From Microbacterium sp. 11MF (GTDB lineage Bacteria > Actinomycetota > Actinomycetes > Actinomycetales > Microbacteriaceae), in the NCBI RefSeq assembly GCF_000383475.1, contig NZ_KB911461.1:420285-484284 (forward strand): a DNA stretch of 64,000 bases, given 5' to 3'. Each line of letters opens with the position of its first letter. The stretch's first letter is position 1. The notes beneath the pieces are model-generated. The model was not told the origin of the DNA. It made no database searches and saw only the letters and a list, made by a program, of their open reading frames with translations. Shown here one piece after another: positions 25,286 through 34,894 of this stretch. Made by a program: the position numbers and the translations under genes.

Positions 25286-26749
25286 CTAGTTCCAGGTGTG
25301 CACCGGCTCGTTCGTGTGCATCGCCTGCTGGTACTCGAGCAGGGTGGCGCGCAGCGCGTCGAAGCGTTCCATGCCTTCGCGGGCGCGCATCTTGCGGGCG
25401 AACCATTCCGCACCGTTCGTCTTCGTCACGCATCGCTGCTCGATGATGCCGAGGTAGCGCTCGCGTTCCTCGTCAGAGACCCCCCACGCCGCGAGACCTT
25501 CGTGCGCGAGCGGCAGCAGGGTGTCCCGCACCAGCTCGGTCGCCGGCACCCGGCCGACGCCTGGCCACGACAGTCGAGCGTCGATGCCGAGGCGCGCGGC
25601 CGACTGGAAGTTCTCCCGCGCGGTACCGAACGACATCTGCGACCACACCGGCCGCTCGCTCTCAGCCAGCGCACGCACGAGACCGAAGTAGAAGGCGGCG
25701 TTCGCCACGGTGTCGGCCACCGTTGGACCGGCGGCGAGGATGCGGTTCTCCACGCGCAGGTGCGGCACGCCGTCGGCCACGTCGTAGACGGGACGGTTCC
25801 AGCGGTACACCGTCCCGTTGTGCAGCTTCAGCTCGGCCAGCGACGGCACCCCGCCCGATTCGAGCACCTCGAGCGGATCCTCATCGTCGATGATCGGCAG
25901 CAGCGCCGGAAAGTACCGCACGTTCTCTTCGAAGAGGTCGAACACCGAGGTGATCCACCGCTCGCCGAACCACACCCGCGGACGCACGCCCTGCGCCTTC
26001 AGCTCCTCGCTGCGGGTGTCCGTCGCCTGCTCGAACAGAGCGATGCGCGTCTCGCGCCACAACTCCCGCCCGAGCAGGTACGGCGAGTTCGCCGCCAGCG
26101 CGAGCTGCGCGCCGGCGATAGCCTGCGACGCATTCCAATACGCGGCGAACTCCGCGGGCGCCGTCTGCACGTGGAACTGCGTACTCGTGCACGCCGCCTC
26201 GGGGACGATCGAATCCGCCGTCGTGTCCAGCTGCTCCTGACCCGCGATCGAGATGACGATGTCCTCACCGCGCGCGTCGAGCACCTGCTCGTTCAGCATG
26301 CTGTACCGGGGGTCGGCGCTCAGCGCACTGCGACTCAGGTGCCGATCGGCCAGGGTCGGCAGGATGCCGATCATCATCAGATGGGCGCCCTGCTCCGACG
26401 CGCGCTCCTCGGCGTCGTTCAGCTGCTGCCGCATCCCGCTCTCGAACGTGCTCAGGCCGCCGCTGCGCAACCGCGCCGGCGGGACGTTGATCTCGACGTT
26501 GAATCGGCCGAGCTCGCTCACGAACGCCGGATCCGGGATCGCACGCAGCACCTGCTCGTTGCGCATCGCCGGGTCGCCGACCTCGTCGACGAGGTTCATT
26601 TCGAGCTCGAGACCCGTCATCGGGTCATCCGCCTCGAACTTCGACTCACTCAGCATCCGTTCGAAGACGTCGAGGTTCTGACGGATCTTCTCGCGATGAC
26701 GGGTGCGATCGGCCCCGGTGATCTCCTGCGACTCGACTGTTTCTCCCAC
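25286..26749 (-). CDS. Glutamate-cysteine ligase family (GCS2-type) protein
   Basis: 487 residues. GLELEMNLVD near residue 48 and the FNVEINVPPARL segment belong to the carboxylate-amine ligase/GCS2 superfamily, in which Glu residues bind Mg-ATP; TSTQFHVQ is the conserved His-containing strand. Members join glutamate to an amine or cysteine. Actinobacteria of this group usually make mycothiol, not glutathione, so the true substrate is open. A TAGGGT box six bases before the GTG at 26749 marks a leaderless start. Confidence 0.75.
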   Translation of the reverse strand: MGETVESQEITGADRTRHREKIRQNLDVFERMLSESKFEADDPMTGLELEMNLVDEVGDPAMRNEQVLRAIPDPAFVSELGRFNVEINVPPARLRSGGLSTFESGMRQQLNDAEERASEQGAHLMMIGILPTLADRHLSRSALSADPRYSMLNEQVLDARGEDIVISIAGQEQLDTTADSIVPEAACTSTQFHVQTAPAEFAAYWNASQAIAGAQLALAANSPYLLGRELWRETRIALFEQATDTRSEELKAQGVRPRVWFGERWITSVFDLFEENVRYFPALLPIIDDEDPLEVLESGGVPSLAELKLHNGTVYRWNRPVYDVADGVPHLRVENRILAAGPTVADTVANAAFYFGLVRALAESERPVWSQMSFGTARENFQSAARLGIDARLSWPGVGRVPATELVRDTLLPLAHEGLAAWGVSDEERERYLGIIEQRCVTKTNGAEWFARKMRAREGMERFDALRATLLEYQQAMHTNEPVHTWN

Positions 26750-26755
26750 CCCGCC

Positions 26756-26761
26756 ACCCTA
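26756..26761 (-). promoter_or_regulatory. -10 box TAGGGT, leaderless start of GCS2-type ligase
   Basis: TAGGGT on the minus strand, six bases upstream of the GTG at 26749. Confidence 0.45.
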
Positions 26762-26943
26762 GGTCGGCACAGCGAGCGCCCCCGGGGGCGTTGACAAGCC
26801 ACGCATCGTGCCGAAGGAGCGGCCGCGAGCTAACCCATCGCACGTGAAAGCACCAGCCCCTCGCTCGTCGGCGCACACCAGACGTAGCCTCGGGGAACCC
26901 GGGGCGCACCGATCCCGGGGACGATCGACGGAAGGACCAGATC

Positions 26944-27114
26944 ATGGGACTCGACGACAAGATCAAGAACGCCGCCCAGGACCTCACCGGCAAGGGCAAG
27001 GAGGGCGCCGGCAAGGCGACCGACAACGAAAGCCTCGAAGCCGAAGGTCACAAGGACCAGGCGTCTGCCAACCTCAAGCAGGCCGGCGAGAACGTCAAGG
27101 ACGCGTTCAAGTAA
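26944..27114 (+). CDS. CsbD-family stress protein
   Basis: A 56-residue, highly charged, helix-forming protein: MGLDDKIKNAAQDLTGKGKE, then GKATDN and a second similar KDQASANLKQAGENVKDAFK half. This is the CsbD fold, typically induced by general stress sigma factors; biochemical role unknown. GAAGGA precedes the ATG by about seven bases. A TAGCCT box at 26885-26890 may be its -10. A strong hairpin follows the stop, so it is monocistronic. Confidence 0.85.
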   Translation: MGLDDKIKNAAQDLTGKGKEGAGKATDNESLEAEGHKDQASANLKQAGENVKDAFK

Positions 27115-27125
27115 GCCATCGCACC

Positions 27126-27158
27126 GAACGCCCGGGCCCCTCGTGGACCCGGGCGTTC
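27126..27158 (+). terminator. Terminator hairpin after csbD-family gene
   Basis: GAACGCCCGGG and CCCGGGCGTTC form a perfect 11-bp stem around an 11-base loop, 11 bases after the stop at 27114. It lacks a long T-run, as is common in actinobacteria. Confidence 0.65.
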
Positions 27159-27274
27159 GTCGTGTCCCCAGGGTGCGCGAAGGGCGTTCACGTACACTTC
27201 ACTCGACGTTCCCCCGACGTCGACGCCTGCCTTTCTCGTCGTGCACGGCCGTCGACGGACGCCCCAGGAGACCC

Positions 27275-28426
27275 ATGAAACGGCTGACATCGCTCGACGG
27301 TCTGCGCGGTCTGGCCGCGCTCATCGTGCTGGTGCACCACATCATGCTGACGTTCCCGCTGTTCGCCGAGCCCTACCTCGAGGGACGAGCGGCGAACGGA
27401 CTTCCCGAGCTCCTGTCGTACACCCCCCTGCACACTCTGTGGGACGGCCAGGGCGCCGTCGTCATCTTCTTCGTCCTCAGCGGCGTCGTGCTCACCCTTC
27501 CCGTGCTCAAGCAGGGCCGCGACTTCTCGTGGGTCGGGTACTACCCGCAGCGCCTGCTGCGCCTCTACCTGCCGGTGTGGGGCGCGATCATCCTCTACCT
27601 CGGCTGGGTGCTGATCATCCCGCGCACCACCGCGATGGAGAGCGCCTGGCTGGGCATCACCGACAAAGCCGTCAGCCCCGAAGCCCTGTGGGGCGACGCG
27701 ACCCTGCTGTTCGGCACCGGCGACCTCGTCAGCCCGCTGTGGTCGCTGCAGTGGGAGATCGCCTTCTCGTTCCTGCTGCCCGTCTTCGTCTTCCTCGGGG
27801 TGCGGTTCGCCCGCTACAACTGGATCCTCGCCGTCGCGGCCGTCATCGGGATCGCCGTCTCGAGCAGCCTCGGCAATCGCGCCCTCGTCTACCTGCCCAT
27901 GTTCCTCATCGGCGTCGTCATCGCCACGTGGCTGCCCACCATCCGAAAGTGGCAGCCCAGCCGCGGCACCCAGGCGCTCCTGCTGCTCAGCGCGCCGATC
28001 CTGCTCATCTTCCCGTGGCTCATCCGCCCCTTCGAGATGCTCCGCCCCCTCGTGAAGCCGTTCGACGCGGTGACGACCATCGGCGCCACCATCGCCGTCA
28101 TCGCCGCGATCGTCGTTCCGATCTTCCGACGCTTCCTCGAAAGCCGCGTCATGCAGTGGTTCGGGCTCATCTCCTTCAGCCTCTACCTCGTCCACGAGCC
28201 CGTCGTCATTTCGATGGCCCACCTGTTCGGCGACCAGAACCTGCGCATCGCCGGCCTCGTCAGCGTCGTCATATCGATCCCGCTCTCGTGGGTCTTCTTC
28301 AAGGTCGTCGAGATCCCCAGTCACAAGCTCTCGCGCCGAGTCGGCGACTTCGTCCGCTCCCGCACCAAGAAGCGCCCGCAGCCGCACGCCCCGATCGCCC
28401 CCGACATCCAAGCGCACCAGGCCTGA
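27275..28426 (+). CDS. OafA-like acyltransferase (acyltransferase 3 family)
   Basis: 383 residues with about ten transmembrane helices. The N-terminus SLDGLRGLAALIVLVHHI carries the Arg and His needed by this family, and FFVLSGVVLT is the second signature; PLWSLQWEIAFSFLLP and the late SFSLYLVHEPVV also match. Such enzymes O-acylate sugars of surface polysaccharide or peptidoglycan across the membrane. AGGAG four bases before the ATG fixes the start at 27275. A basic C-terminal tail is cytoplasmic. It lies 50 bases before the kinase-like paralogue B. Confidence 0.85.
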   Translation: MKRLTSLDGLRGLAALIVLVHHIMLTFPLFAEPYLEGRAANGLPELLSYTPLHTLWDGQGAVVIFFVLSGVVLTLPVLKQGRDFSWVGYYPQRLLRLYLPVWGAIILYLGWVLIIPRTTAMESAWLGITDKAVSPEALWGDATLLFGTGDLVSPLWSLQWEIAFSFLLPVFVFLGVRFARYNWILAVAAVIGIAVSSSLGNRALVYLPMFLIGVVIATWLPTIRKWQPSRGTQALLLLSAPILLIFPWLIRPFEMLRPLVKPFDAVTTIGATIAVIAAIVVPIFRRFLESRVMQWFGLISFSLYLVHEPVVISMAHLFGDQNLRIAGLVSVVISIPLSWVFFKVVEIPSHKLSRRVGDFVRSRTKKRPQPHAPIAPDIQAHQA

Positions 28427-28476
28427 CCCGCCGCTAGACTGTCGCCGGGCCGACAGGCCCCTCTGGGGAGAGAAGC

Positions 28477-30315
28477 ATGAAGGCTGGGCGGGTACCCGAA
28501 CTCGCTGTGCATCAACGAGTCGGTCTCGGCGTCCACGTGTGGTGGGATGCCGTCACCAGTCGCGCCTTCTTCACGCGCCCCGCGCTCTGGATCAGCCTCA
28601 TCGTCTGCCTCACCGTGATGGCGCCGTTCCAGTACATCTCCGCTCCCTCGGGGTACGTCGGGGTCGAGGTCGTAGCCGCGATCGCCTGGGCGCTGCTCGT
28701 CGCCGTGCTCATCCCGGTGGCCCTCGTCGAGCGCCGCCTGCCGCGCGCGGCGCACCGCGGCATCCTCGTCCTCACCGCAGTCGTCCTCATCGCGGCCGCC
28801 CGGCCCTTCGTCCACGAAAGCGCGTACGTCCTCGTGTACGGCGGCGTCTTCGACCTGACCGGCATGACGGCGCGGATCGTCTCGAACGTCGCCGTCTGGC
28901 TCGCCGGCCTGTCGATCATCGCGATGACCTCCCGCTCGATCGAGCTGACCCGCGGCAGTCGCCGGCGTCTCACCGCCGCCATCGCCGCGCTCACCGCCGG
29001 CCGCCGCCGGCTCGCGCGGTTCGAATCCGAGAATCGCGAACTGCTCGGTCCCGTCATCTCCGACCTCCGCCATCGTCGCGACGAGATGCTCGCCGGCGAC
29101 ATCGACTTCACGGCCGTCCGCGACTACGCCGACGAGGTCCGTACGGCCAGCCACCGGTTCGAGGAGCGCGCCGGGCTCGACCTGCGCGTCATCCCGACCG
29201 ACGATGACCACGAGACCGTCCAGCCCCCGCGGTCGGCCCTCACGATGCTGCGACCCGCGCCGTACTTCGTCACCGGCTTCGTGTTCCTGCTCGGTGCGAT
29301 CCCGTACACGCACCTCGTCGCGGGACCCTGGGTCGCGTTGGCGGCGATCCTCGTCGGCATCCCCGTGACCCTGGGCGCCGACCTCGCCGTCCGGGTGCTC
29401 GCCCGGGGGAGGACGAGCGCCCGACGCGGGTGGATCCTCGTCGCGGTCTGGTTCGTGACCGGGATCGTCATGACGGTCGTCGCGCACCTGCTCATCGGCA
29501 CCAACGAGCCCACCCTGCTCGTCCCTGTCGCGTCGCTGCCCCTCGTTGCGTTGGCGCTCGCCGCGTGCACCGACGCGATCGCGCGAGCCGCCGACACCGC
29601 GCACCGCCTCGAAGTGGTGCTCGCGATGGTCGCCCGCACCCTCACCGCCAAGACCGCGTCGGCTCGCCGGCCCCTGCGGAACGCCGCGCACGTCCTCCAC
29701 GGCCGCATCCAGGGCCGCTGCGTCCTGCTGGCCGCCGCCGCCGACGAAGACGAGGCGACGCCCGAGGTCGTGCAATCGTTCCGTCGAGAGACGGATGCCG
29801 CCTTCGACTCCGTCCTCGCCTTCATCGCCGAAGTCGACTCCGCCGCCCTCGAGGGTTCGGTCCAGAGCGCCCACGAAGACCTGTTCGAGCTCGTCGCGAC
29901 CTGGCGGTCGGTGCTGGACGTCTCAAGCGAGATCTCACCCGCCGCCGCACACGCGCTCGACGACCCGGCGCTCTCGCGTCGCGTCGCGACCATCGTCAAC
30001 GAAGGCTTCGTCAACGCGATCAAGCACTCCATCGCGAAGAAGGTGTGGGTCGAGATCGACGTCGACGGCGACACGCTCATCGTCCGGACCTGGTCGACCG
30101 GGGTGCTCGACCGCACGCCCGCCGTCGGACCCGAGCTGCGCGGCATCAGCGTGCTCGGCGTCGGCGCGCGCATCTACCAGCGGGGCGACGCCGTCGTGCT
30201 CGAAGTGCCTGTGCCGCTCCGCCCCGAGCGCGAGGCCAGCCCCGCGCCGATCATCGCGCTGCCCCGCCGCGCGTGGTGGGCGCGACGCGCCCCGCGGGCG
30301 TCGCGCGTCGGCTGA
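28477..30315 (+). CDS. Polytopic membrane protein with divergent histidine-kinase-like core (paralogue B)
   Basis: 612 residues; full-length paralogue of 10328-12025. Same plan: helices at about 33-150, a coiled-coil linker ending in VRDYADEVRTASH (paralogue A has VREYSDRVRAASH), a second helix set at about 262-375, the DHp-like helix VLHGRIQGRC with His408, and an HATPase-like end with VNEGFVNAIKHS. The DxGxG box is again lost (WSTG), and the lid Gly region reads GVGARIYQRG. A strong ribosome binding site (GGGGAGAG) precedes the ATG; TAGACT near 28435 may be a -10. C-terminal 45 residues are an Arg/Pro-rich tail not in A. Confidence 0.6.
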   Translation: MKAGRVPELAVHQRVGLGVHVWWDAVTSRAFFTRPALWISLIVCLTVMAPFQYISAPSGYVGVEVVAAIAWALLVAVLIPVALVERRLPRAAHRGILVLTAVVLIAAARPFVHESAYVLVYGGVFDLTGMTARIVSNVAVWLAGLSIIAMTSRSIELTRGSRRRLTAAIAALTAGRRRLARFESENRELLGPVISDLRHRRDEMLAGDIDFTAVRDYADEVRTASHRFEERAGLDLRVIPTDDDHETVQPPRSALTMLRPAPYFVTGFVFLLGAIPYTHLVAGPWVALAAILVGIPVTLGADLAVRVLARGRTSARRGWILVAVWFVTGIVMTVVAHLLIGTNEPTLLVPVASLPLVALALAACTDAIARAADTAHRLEVVLAMVARTLTAKTASARRPLRNAAHVLHGRIQGRCVLLAAAADEDEATPEVVQSFRRETDAAFDSVLAFIAEVDSAALEGSVQSAHEDLFELVATWRSVLDVSSEISPAAAHALDDPALSRRVATIVNEGFVNAIKHSIAKKVWVEIDVDGDTLIVRTWSTGVLDRTPAVGPELRGISVLGVGARIYQRGDAVVLEVPVPLRPEREASPAPIIALPRRAWWARRAPRASRVG

Positions 30316-30336
30316 CGTGTCGCGCGCCGGCTGTCG

Positions 30337-30480
30337 TCAGTACTCGAGCAGCGCGGCGACGACCAGGATGATCGCCCCCAGGGCGACCACGATGAGAGCG
30401 GCATACGCCCACCACCGCAGCCCGGGCGGTTTCGGGGCGGAGCGCTGACGTGAACGGCGGTGCGACGAACGACCCGACAT
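30337..30480 (-). CDS. Small single-span membrane protein, 47 residues
   Basis: Not recognised. A basic N-terminus (MSGRSSHRRSRQRSAPKPPG) leads into one long hydrophobic helix from about residue 22 to 45, ending in LLEY. It has an excellent ribosome binding site (GGGGAGGA, five bases before the ATG), which is the main evidence that it is translated. Positive charges on the N side predict an inside N-terminus. Convergent with paralogue B (22 bases between stops) and divergent from the repeat protein at 30695. Confidence 0.6.
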   Translation of the reverse strand: MSGRSSHRRSRQRSAPKPPGLRWWAYAALIVVALGAIILVVAALLEY

Positions 30481-30694
30481 CGGTTTCCTCCCCAGGGCGG
30501 CAGCGCGAGAGCGCTCAGGCCTTCCGTTCGGCGCCGTTGACGAGGACCTGCGGCCCACCGTAGTGGATGCGTGTATCGGCGGGATGACGCGGTGTTGAGC
30601 GCTGTCCGCACCTTCTGCCATGCTGAGCGCGAGGAGCCCGACGACGGGGTCCCGGGGAAGTCGGGCGCTGGGGTGCTCGAGGGGGAGTACACGC

Positions 30695-33600
30695 ATGCGC
30701 AGTCGGCGCCGTCTTTTCGCGCGCGGATCGGCCGTCCTGGCCGTCTGGGCGATCCTGGTGGGCGGGCTCGCGTCCGCTCCCGCTGCCGTCGCGGCCGAGC
30801 CCGCGGCATCCGCCACCGCCGAGCGCACCGTCGTGGTCGACCCGTCCGGCACGGTCGTTGCCTCCGCTGATGACACCGCGCCGACGACGGATGCCGGTGC
30901 CCCCGCCGACCCGAGGCGCGACGACCGCGCCCGTCCCGGCGACGCGAAGAAGAGCGCGGCGAGCCTCCGCGCCGAGAACAAGCTGGCGACCTCGGGCACG
31001 GCATCCATCTCGGGAACGGTCACCGACACAGCGAAGGCCCCCCTCAAGGGGATCACCGTCACGCTGTACCAGGACTTCGGGGACGACGGATCGAGCCCCG
31101 CCGGCGACACCACGACGAATGCCGCCGGTGCCTTCACGTTCGCGAAGCTGCCCGCCGGGCGGTTCACGCTGCGCTTCACCGATGAGGCCGGCAAGCACGT
31201 CGGTCAGTGGTTCGGTGGCGCCGAGAGCCTGTGGGGAGAGCCGGTCTGGTTCGCCGTCGCGCCCGGTGCGAAAGTCACCGGAAAGAACGCGCGGCTCGCG
31301 CTCGGCAGCAGCATCGCCGGATCGGTGCGCGGTCCCGACAACGTCGCCGTCGCGGATGCGTTCGTCCAGCTCTTCATGTGGAACGCGGAGTGGGCGGATT
31401 GGGAGGATGTCGGTGGGACGTCCACCGACTCCCACGGCGCCTATCGGCTCACCGGCCTCCGCGCGGGGAAGTACACCCTGTACGTGCAGAGCGCATTCGG
31501 CTCCGACCTGCAATCGGAATGGTGGAACGACGCGACCTCGCAGAAGGCGGCGACCCGGATCGCCGTCAGCGCCGGAAAGTCCATCACCGGGCTGCGCACC
31601 ACCCTGGCCCTCGGTGCCTCGCTGGCAGGACGCGTCACGACCAGCACGGGCGCTGCGGTCTCGGCGTCCATCACGATCTACCAGCGCGTCAACGGACAGT
31701 GGGAGTACGTCGACTCGCCGTGGGTCGCCGACGACGGTACCTTCCGCGCCAGCGGGCTCAGCGCCGGCGACTACACGTTCTCGGTCGAGCCCGACCCGTC
31801 ATCCGGTCTGACCGTCACGTGGTGGGGAGGAGGGCACCGCGAGAAGGACGCCAAAGTCATCACGCTGGCCGACGGCGCTGCCAAGAAGGGCCTGAACCTC
31901 GTCCTCACCTCGGGAGCAACGCTCTCGGGCACGGTGACCGGCGGTGGCAAAGCCCTCGCCGGCGCCACTGTGGCGCTTTACTCGGCGTCGAAGACCAGCG
32001 CCGACGACTCCGAATGGGTGGCCGAGACGACCACCGGGGCCGACGGTCGGTACCGGCTCGTCGGCATCCGAGCCGGCACGTACACGCTCCACTACGAGCC
32101 GCCCACCGGAACCAACCTGATGGGCGAGTGGTGGAAGGATGCCGCCAGCGCCGAGACGGCGACCCGCGTCGACATCGCGAAGAGCGGCGCGCGGACCGGG
32201 TTCGACGCCACGCTCAGCCTCGGCTCGAAGATCGAGGGCGTCGTCCGCGGCGACGGCGGCAAGGCTGTGGCAGCGAACGTCGCGCTCTACAGCGTGGAAC
32301 GATCCGCTGAAGAGGGCACCGTCCGCCAGGAGATCGCCTCGTTCGCGACCCGGGCCAACGGAACGTTCTCGTTCGGAGGCCTCGCGGCAGGCACGTACAC
32401 GCTCCGGACCTCGGTCGAGAAGGGCACCTACGCGACCGAATGGTGGGACGACCGCGGCTCCGAATACACGGCGAAGACGATCACGCTCGGGACGAAGAAG
32501 AGCGTCACCGGACTCGTCGTCACCCTGGCGCGCGCTGCCGTGCTGGGCGGTGTGGTGACCGATGAGAGCGGGGACCCCGTGGCATCCGCCACCGTGGACG
32601 TCTTCGTCGGAACGGACCGCGGATTCCTCACTCAGGCGACGACAGACGGCGACGGACGTTGGCGGGTGGGCGGGTTGCGCGCGGGCAGCTACACCCTGCA
32701 CACGCAGGCTCCCGAGGGCAGCGGACTGGTGCCGCAGTACTGGCGAGGCGCGCTGGAGTGGGAGGACGCGAGCGGGGTGAAGCTCTCGGGCGGTCAGTCC
32801 CGAACCGACCTCGACGTCGAGCTGCGTCGCGGCGGGACGATCTCGGGCGCCGTCACCGGTCCCGGCGGTCGCGCGGTCGCAGGGGTGACGGTGCGCGCGC
32901 TCCAGTGGGTCGACGGCGGGTGGTCGTCGGCCACCGAAACCACGACCGACCGTGCCGGCCGGTACGTCCTCGCGGGACTGCCCGGAGGGCGGTACACGGT
33001 CGAGTTCGCCACGGACAACGACAGTGAACTCGGCGCCCAGTGGTGGAAGGGCGCCTGGCGTCAAGCCGAGGCGACCACCTTCGAGGTCGCCTACGGAGCG
33101 AACATCACCGGAATCGATGCGCGTCTGGTCACCGGCGCGACCATCGGCGGTAGGGTCACGAACGCGCAGGGCGCCCCCGTCGCCGGCGTCAGCGTCAGCG
33201 TGGGAGTCGGCAACAGTCGGCGGTGGGCGCAGACCGACAAGAAGGGTGTCTGGCGGATCACCCAGCTCGACGCCGGCAGGTACACGCTCTTCTTCGAACG
33301 TCCCGAGGGCAAGAACCTCGTATCGGAGTGGTGGAAGAACGCGGCGACCGAGGCAGCCTCGACGCCGATCCAGGTGAAGGCAGCCTCCCGCACCCTCACC
33401 TTCAACGCCTCACTGGATGCCGGCAGCACGATCATCGGCAAGGTCACGGACGCCAAGGGTGCAGGAGTCAGCTCGGTGCGCGTCGTCTACACCTCGCGCC
33501 CCTCGAGCCAGCCGGCGAACGAGAACGAGGTCGAGACCAGGCCCGACGGGACCTATCGGATCGACGGTCTGCGCGCCGGCTCGTACGACGTCGAGTTCCG

Positions 33601-34876
33601 CCCGTCGGATGACGTGAACCTCGTCGGCGAGTGGTGGCGCGACGCGGTCGATCGCAGCGCGGCGACCGCGGTCGTGGTCGGGACGAAATCCACCGTGAAG
33701 GGGATCGATGCATCCCTCGCCGCAGGCGGTGCACTCTCGGGTCGGGTCATCGATGCCGACGGCAAGCCGCTGGCGGAGGCCGTCGTCTTCGTCGTCAACC
33801 CCGACACGCGCCGCTGGTCGGATGCCACGACATCGCGGAACGGGACGTGGATCATCCGCTCGCTGCCCGCGGGTACCTACCGGGTGCAGTACCTCGCACC
33901 CTACGGTGTCAACGCGGTCGGCCAGTGGTGGAAGGGCGCGACGACGATCGACGCCGCGGCCACCGTGACTGTGGCGGACGGCAAGACGGTGCGTGGACTC
34001 GACGCCCGGCTCGCCCGCGGCGGCACGATCAGGGGCGTCGTGACGGGACCCGGCGGTGCACCGGTTGCCGATGCCGAGATCGCCGTGTCCCGCGGCGGGG
34101 AGATCATCGCTTGGGCCCAGACGAATGCCGGCGGCTCGTACGTGGTCACGGGACTCGAAGACGCGACCTACACGCTTCGCGTCCGCCCCGCCCTCGGATC
34201 CGACTTGGCCGAGCGCTGGTGGAAGGCGAAAGCTCCCGGCGCGAAGCCCACCACGCTGAAGATCGCGAAAGCGAACGAGATCCGTGACATCGACGTCGCC
34301 CTGGTGCCGGGCGCGAAGATCACGGGCACGCTCCACGCCGCGTCGGGCACACCGCTCGCCGGCGCGTACGTCGAGGCCTATCGACAGGGTGACGGCGACG
34401 GGGAGCGGGTGGCCGAGGCGAGCACCGACACGGCCGGCTCCTACACGCTGCCGGGGTTGGCCGCCGGCACGTACGCGGTGAAGTTCACGTACGAGGACGG
34501 CACCGACTCGCGGGTCGTCTGGTGGGGCGGAAAGCCGACCGCCGAGACCGCCCGGACGATCACGGTGACGAAGGCCGTCGCGATGCCCGGCCACAACGCC
34601 ACGCTGCCGCGCGGGCTCGACTCCGGGACGCTCGTCCTCTCGGGCGCACCGCGCGTGGGGTCAACCTTGACGGCGGCGACGGCGTCGTGGCCGAAGGGGA
34701 CGCACTTCCTGTACCGGTGGTGGGTCGGCGGCGATCGCGTCGACACCGCAACCGGGCGGACCCTGAAGCTCACCGCCGCGCACCGCGGATCGTCGGTCAC
34801 CCTCGAGGTCGTCGCATGGCGGACGGGCACCAGTGCGGTCGAGCGGATGGTGTGGATGGACGAACCGATCCGCTGA
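30695..34876 (+). CDS. Secreted protein with 12 tandem carboxypeptidase-regulatory-like repeats
   Basis: 1393 residues. Signal peptide at 1-34 (RRRLFARGS, hydrophobic core, AAVAA). After a low-complexity stretch to about residue 105 come 12 beta-sandwich repeats of about 100 residues, each reading SGTVTD..G.P..GA.V.LY, then DG.Y.L.GL.AG.YTL, then a WW(K/N/R)(D/G/N)A motif and T.I.V. The last 85 residues (LSGAPRVGSTLTA, YRWWVGG) are a different Ig-like domain common in actinobacterial surface proteins. There is no sorting motif or C-terminal helix, so it is probably released or bound to wall or polysaccharide. GGGGGAG seven bases before the ATG at 30695 and the signal peptide fix the start. 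Confidence 0.85.
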   Translation: MRSRRRLFARGSAVLAVWAILVGGLASAPAAVAAEPAASATAERTVVVDPSGTVVASADDTAPTTDAGAPADPRRDDRARPGDAKKSAASLRAENKLATSGTASISGTVTDTAKAPLKGITVTLYQDFGDDGSSPAGDTTTNAAGAFTFAKLPAGRFTLRFTDEAGKHVGQWFGGAESLWGEPVWFAVAPGAKVTGKNARLALGSSIAGSVRGPDNVAVADAFVQLFMWNAEWADWEDVGGTSTDSHGAYRLTGLRAGKYTLYVQSAFGSDLQSEWWNDATSQKAATRIAVSAGKSITGLRTTLALGASLAGRVTTSTGAAVSASITIYQRVNGQWEYVDSPWVADDGTFRASGLSAGDYTFSVEPDPSSGLTVTWWGGGHREKDAKVITLADGAAKKGLNLVLTSGATLSGTVTGGGKALAGATVALYSASKTSADDSEWVAETTTGADGRYRLVGIRAGTYTLHYEPPTGTNLMGEWWKDAASAETATRVDIAKSGARTGFDATLSLGSKIEGVVRGDGGKAVAANVALYSVERSAEEGTVRQEIASFATRANGTFSFGGLAAGTYTLRTSVEKGTYATEWWDDRGSEYTAKTITLGTKKSVTGLVVTLARAAVLGGVVTDESGDPVASATVDVFVGTDRGFLTQATTDGDGRWRVGGLRAGSYTLHTQAPEGSGLVPQYWRGALEWEDASGVKLSGGQSRTDLDVELRRGGTISGAVTGPGGRAVAGVTVRALQWVDGGWSSATETTTDRAGRYVLAGLPGGRYTVEFATDNDSELGAQWWKGAWRQAEATTFEVAYGANITGIDARLVTGATIGGRVTNAQGAPVAGVSVSVGVGNSRRWAQTDKKGVWRITQLDAGRYTLFFERPEGKNLVSEWWKNAATEAASTPIQVKAASRTLTFNASLDAGSTIIGKVTDAKGAGVSSVRVVYTSRPSSQPANENEVETRPDGTYRIDGLRAGSYDVEFRPSDDVNLVGEWWRDAVDRSAATAVVVGTKSTVKGIDASLAAGGALSGRVIDADGKPLAEAVVFVVNPDTRRWSDATTSRNGTWIIRSLPAGTYRVQYLAPYGVNAVGQWWKGATTIDAAATVTVADGKTVRGLDARLARGGTIRGVVTGPGGAPVADAEIAVSRGGEIIAWAQTNAGGSYVVTGLEDATYTLRVRPALGSDLAERWWKAKAPGAKPTTLKIAKANEIRDIDVALVPGAKITGTLHAASGTPLAGAYVEAYRQGDGDGERVAEASTDTAGSYTLPGLAAGTYAVKFTYEDGTDSRVVWWGGKPTAETARTITVTKAVAMPGHNATLPRGLDSGTLVLSGAPRVGSTLTAATASWPKGTHFLYRWWVGGDRVDTATGRTLKLTAAHRGSSVTLEVVAWRTGTSAVERMVWMDEPIR
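31020..34600 (+). repeat. Twelve protein-level repeats, about 300 bp period
   Basis: The WW-type motif of each repeat falls near 31207, 31520, 31820, 32129, 32440, 32740, 33040, 33328, 33630, 33923, 34217 and 34518, a steady period of 290-313 bases. Identity is at protein level; the DNA copies have diverged, so expansion is old. Nine of the 12 have the full WW pair. Confidence 0.8.
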
Positions 34877-34894
34877 CCGCCCGCCGACCCCGCG

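Noticed and set aside
31020..34600. Regular 300-base period considered as a DNA repeat array or CRISPR
   Set aside because: The periodicity is in the protein only; DNA copies are diverged and lie in one continuous reading frame.
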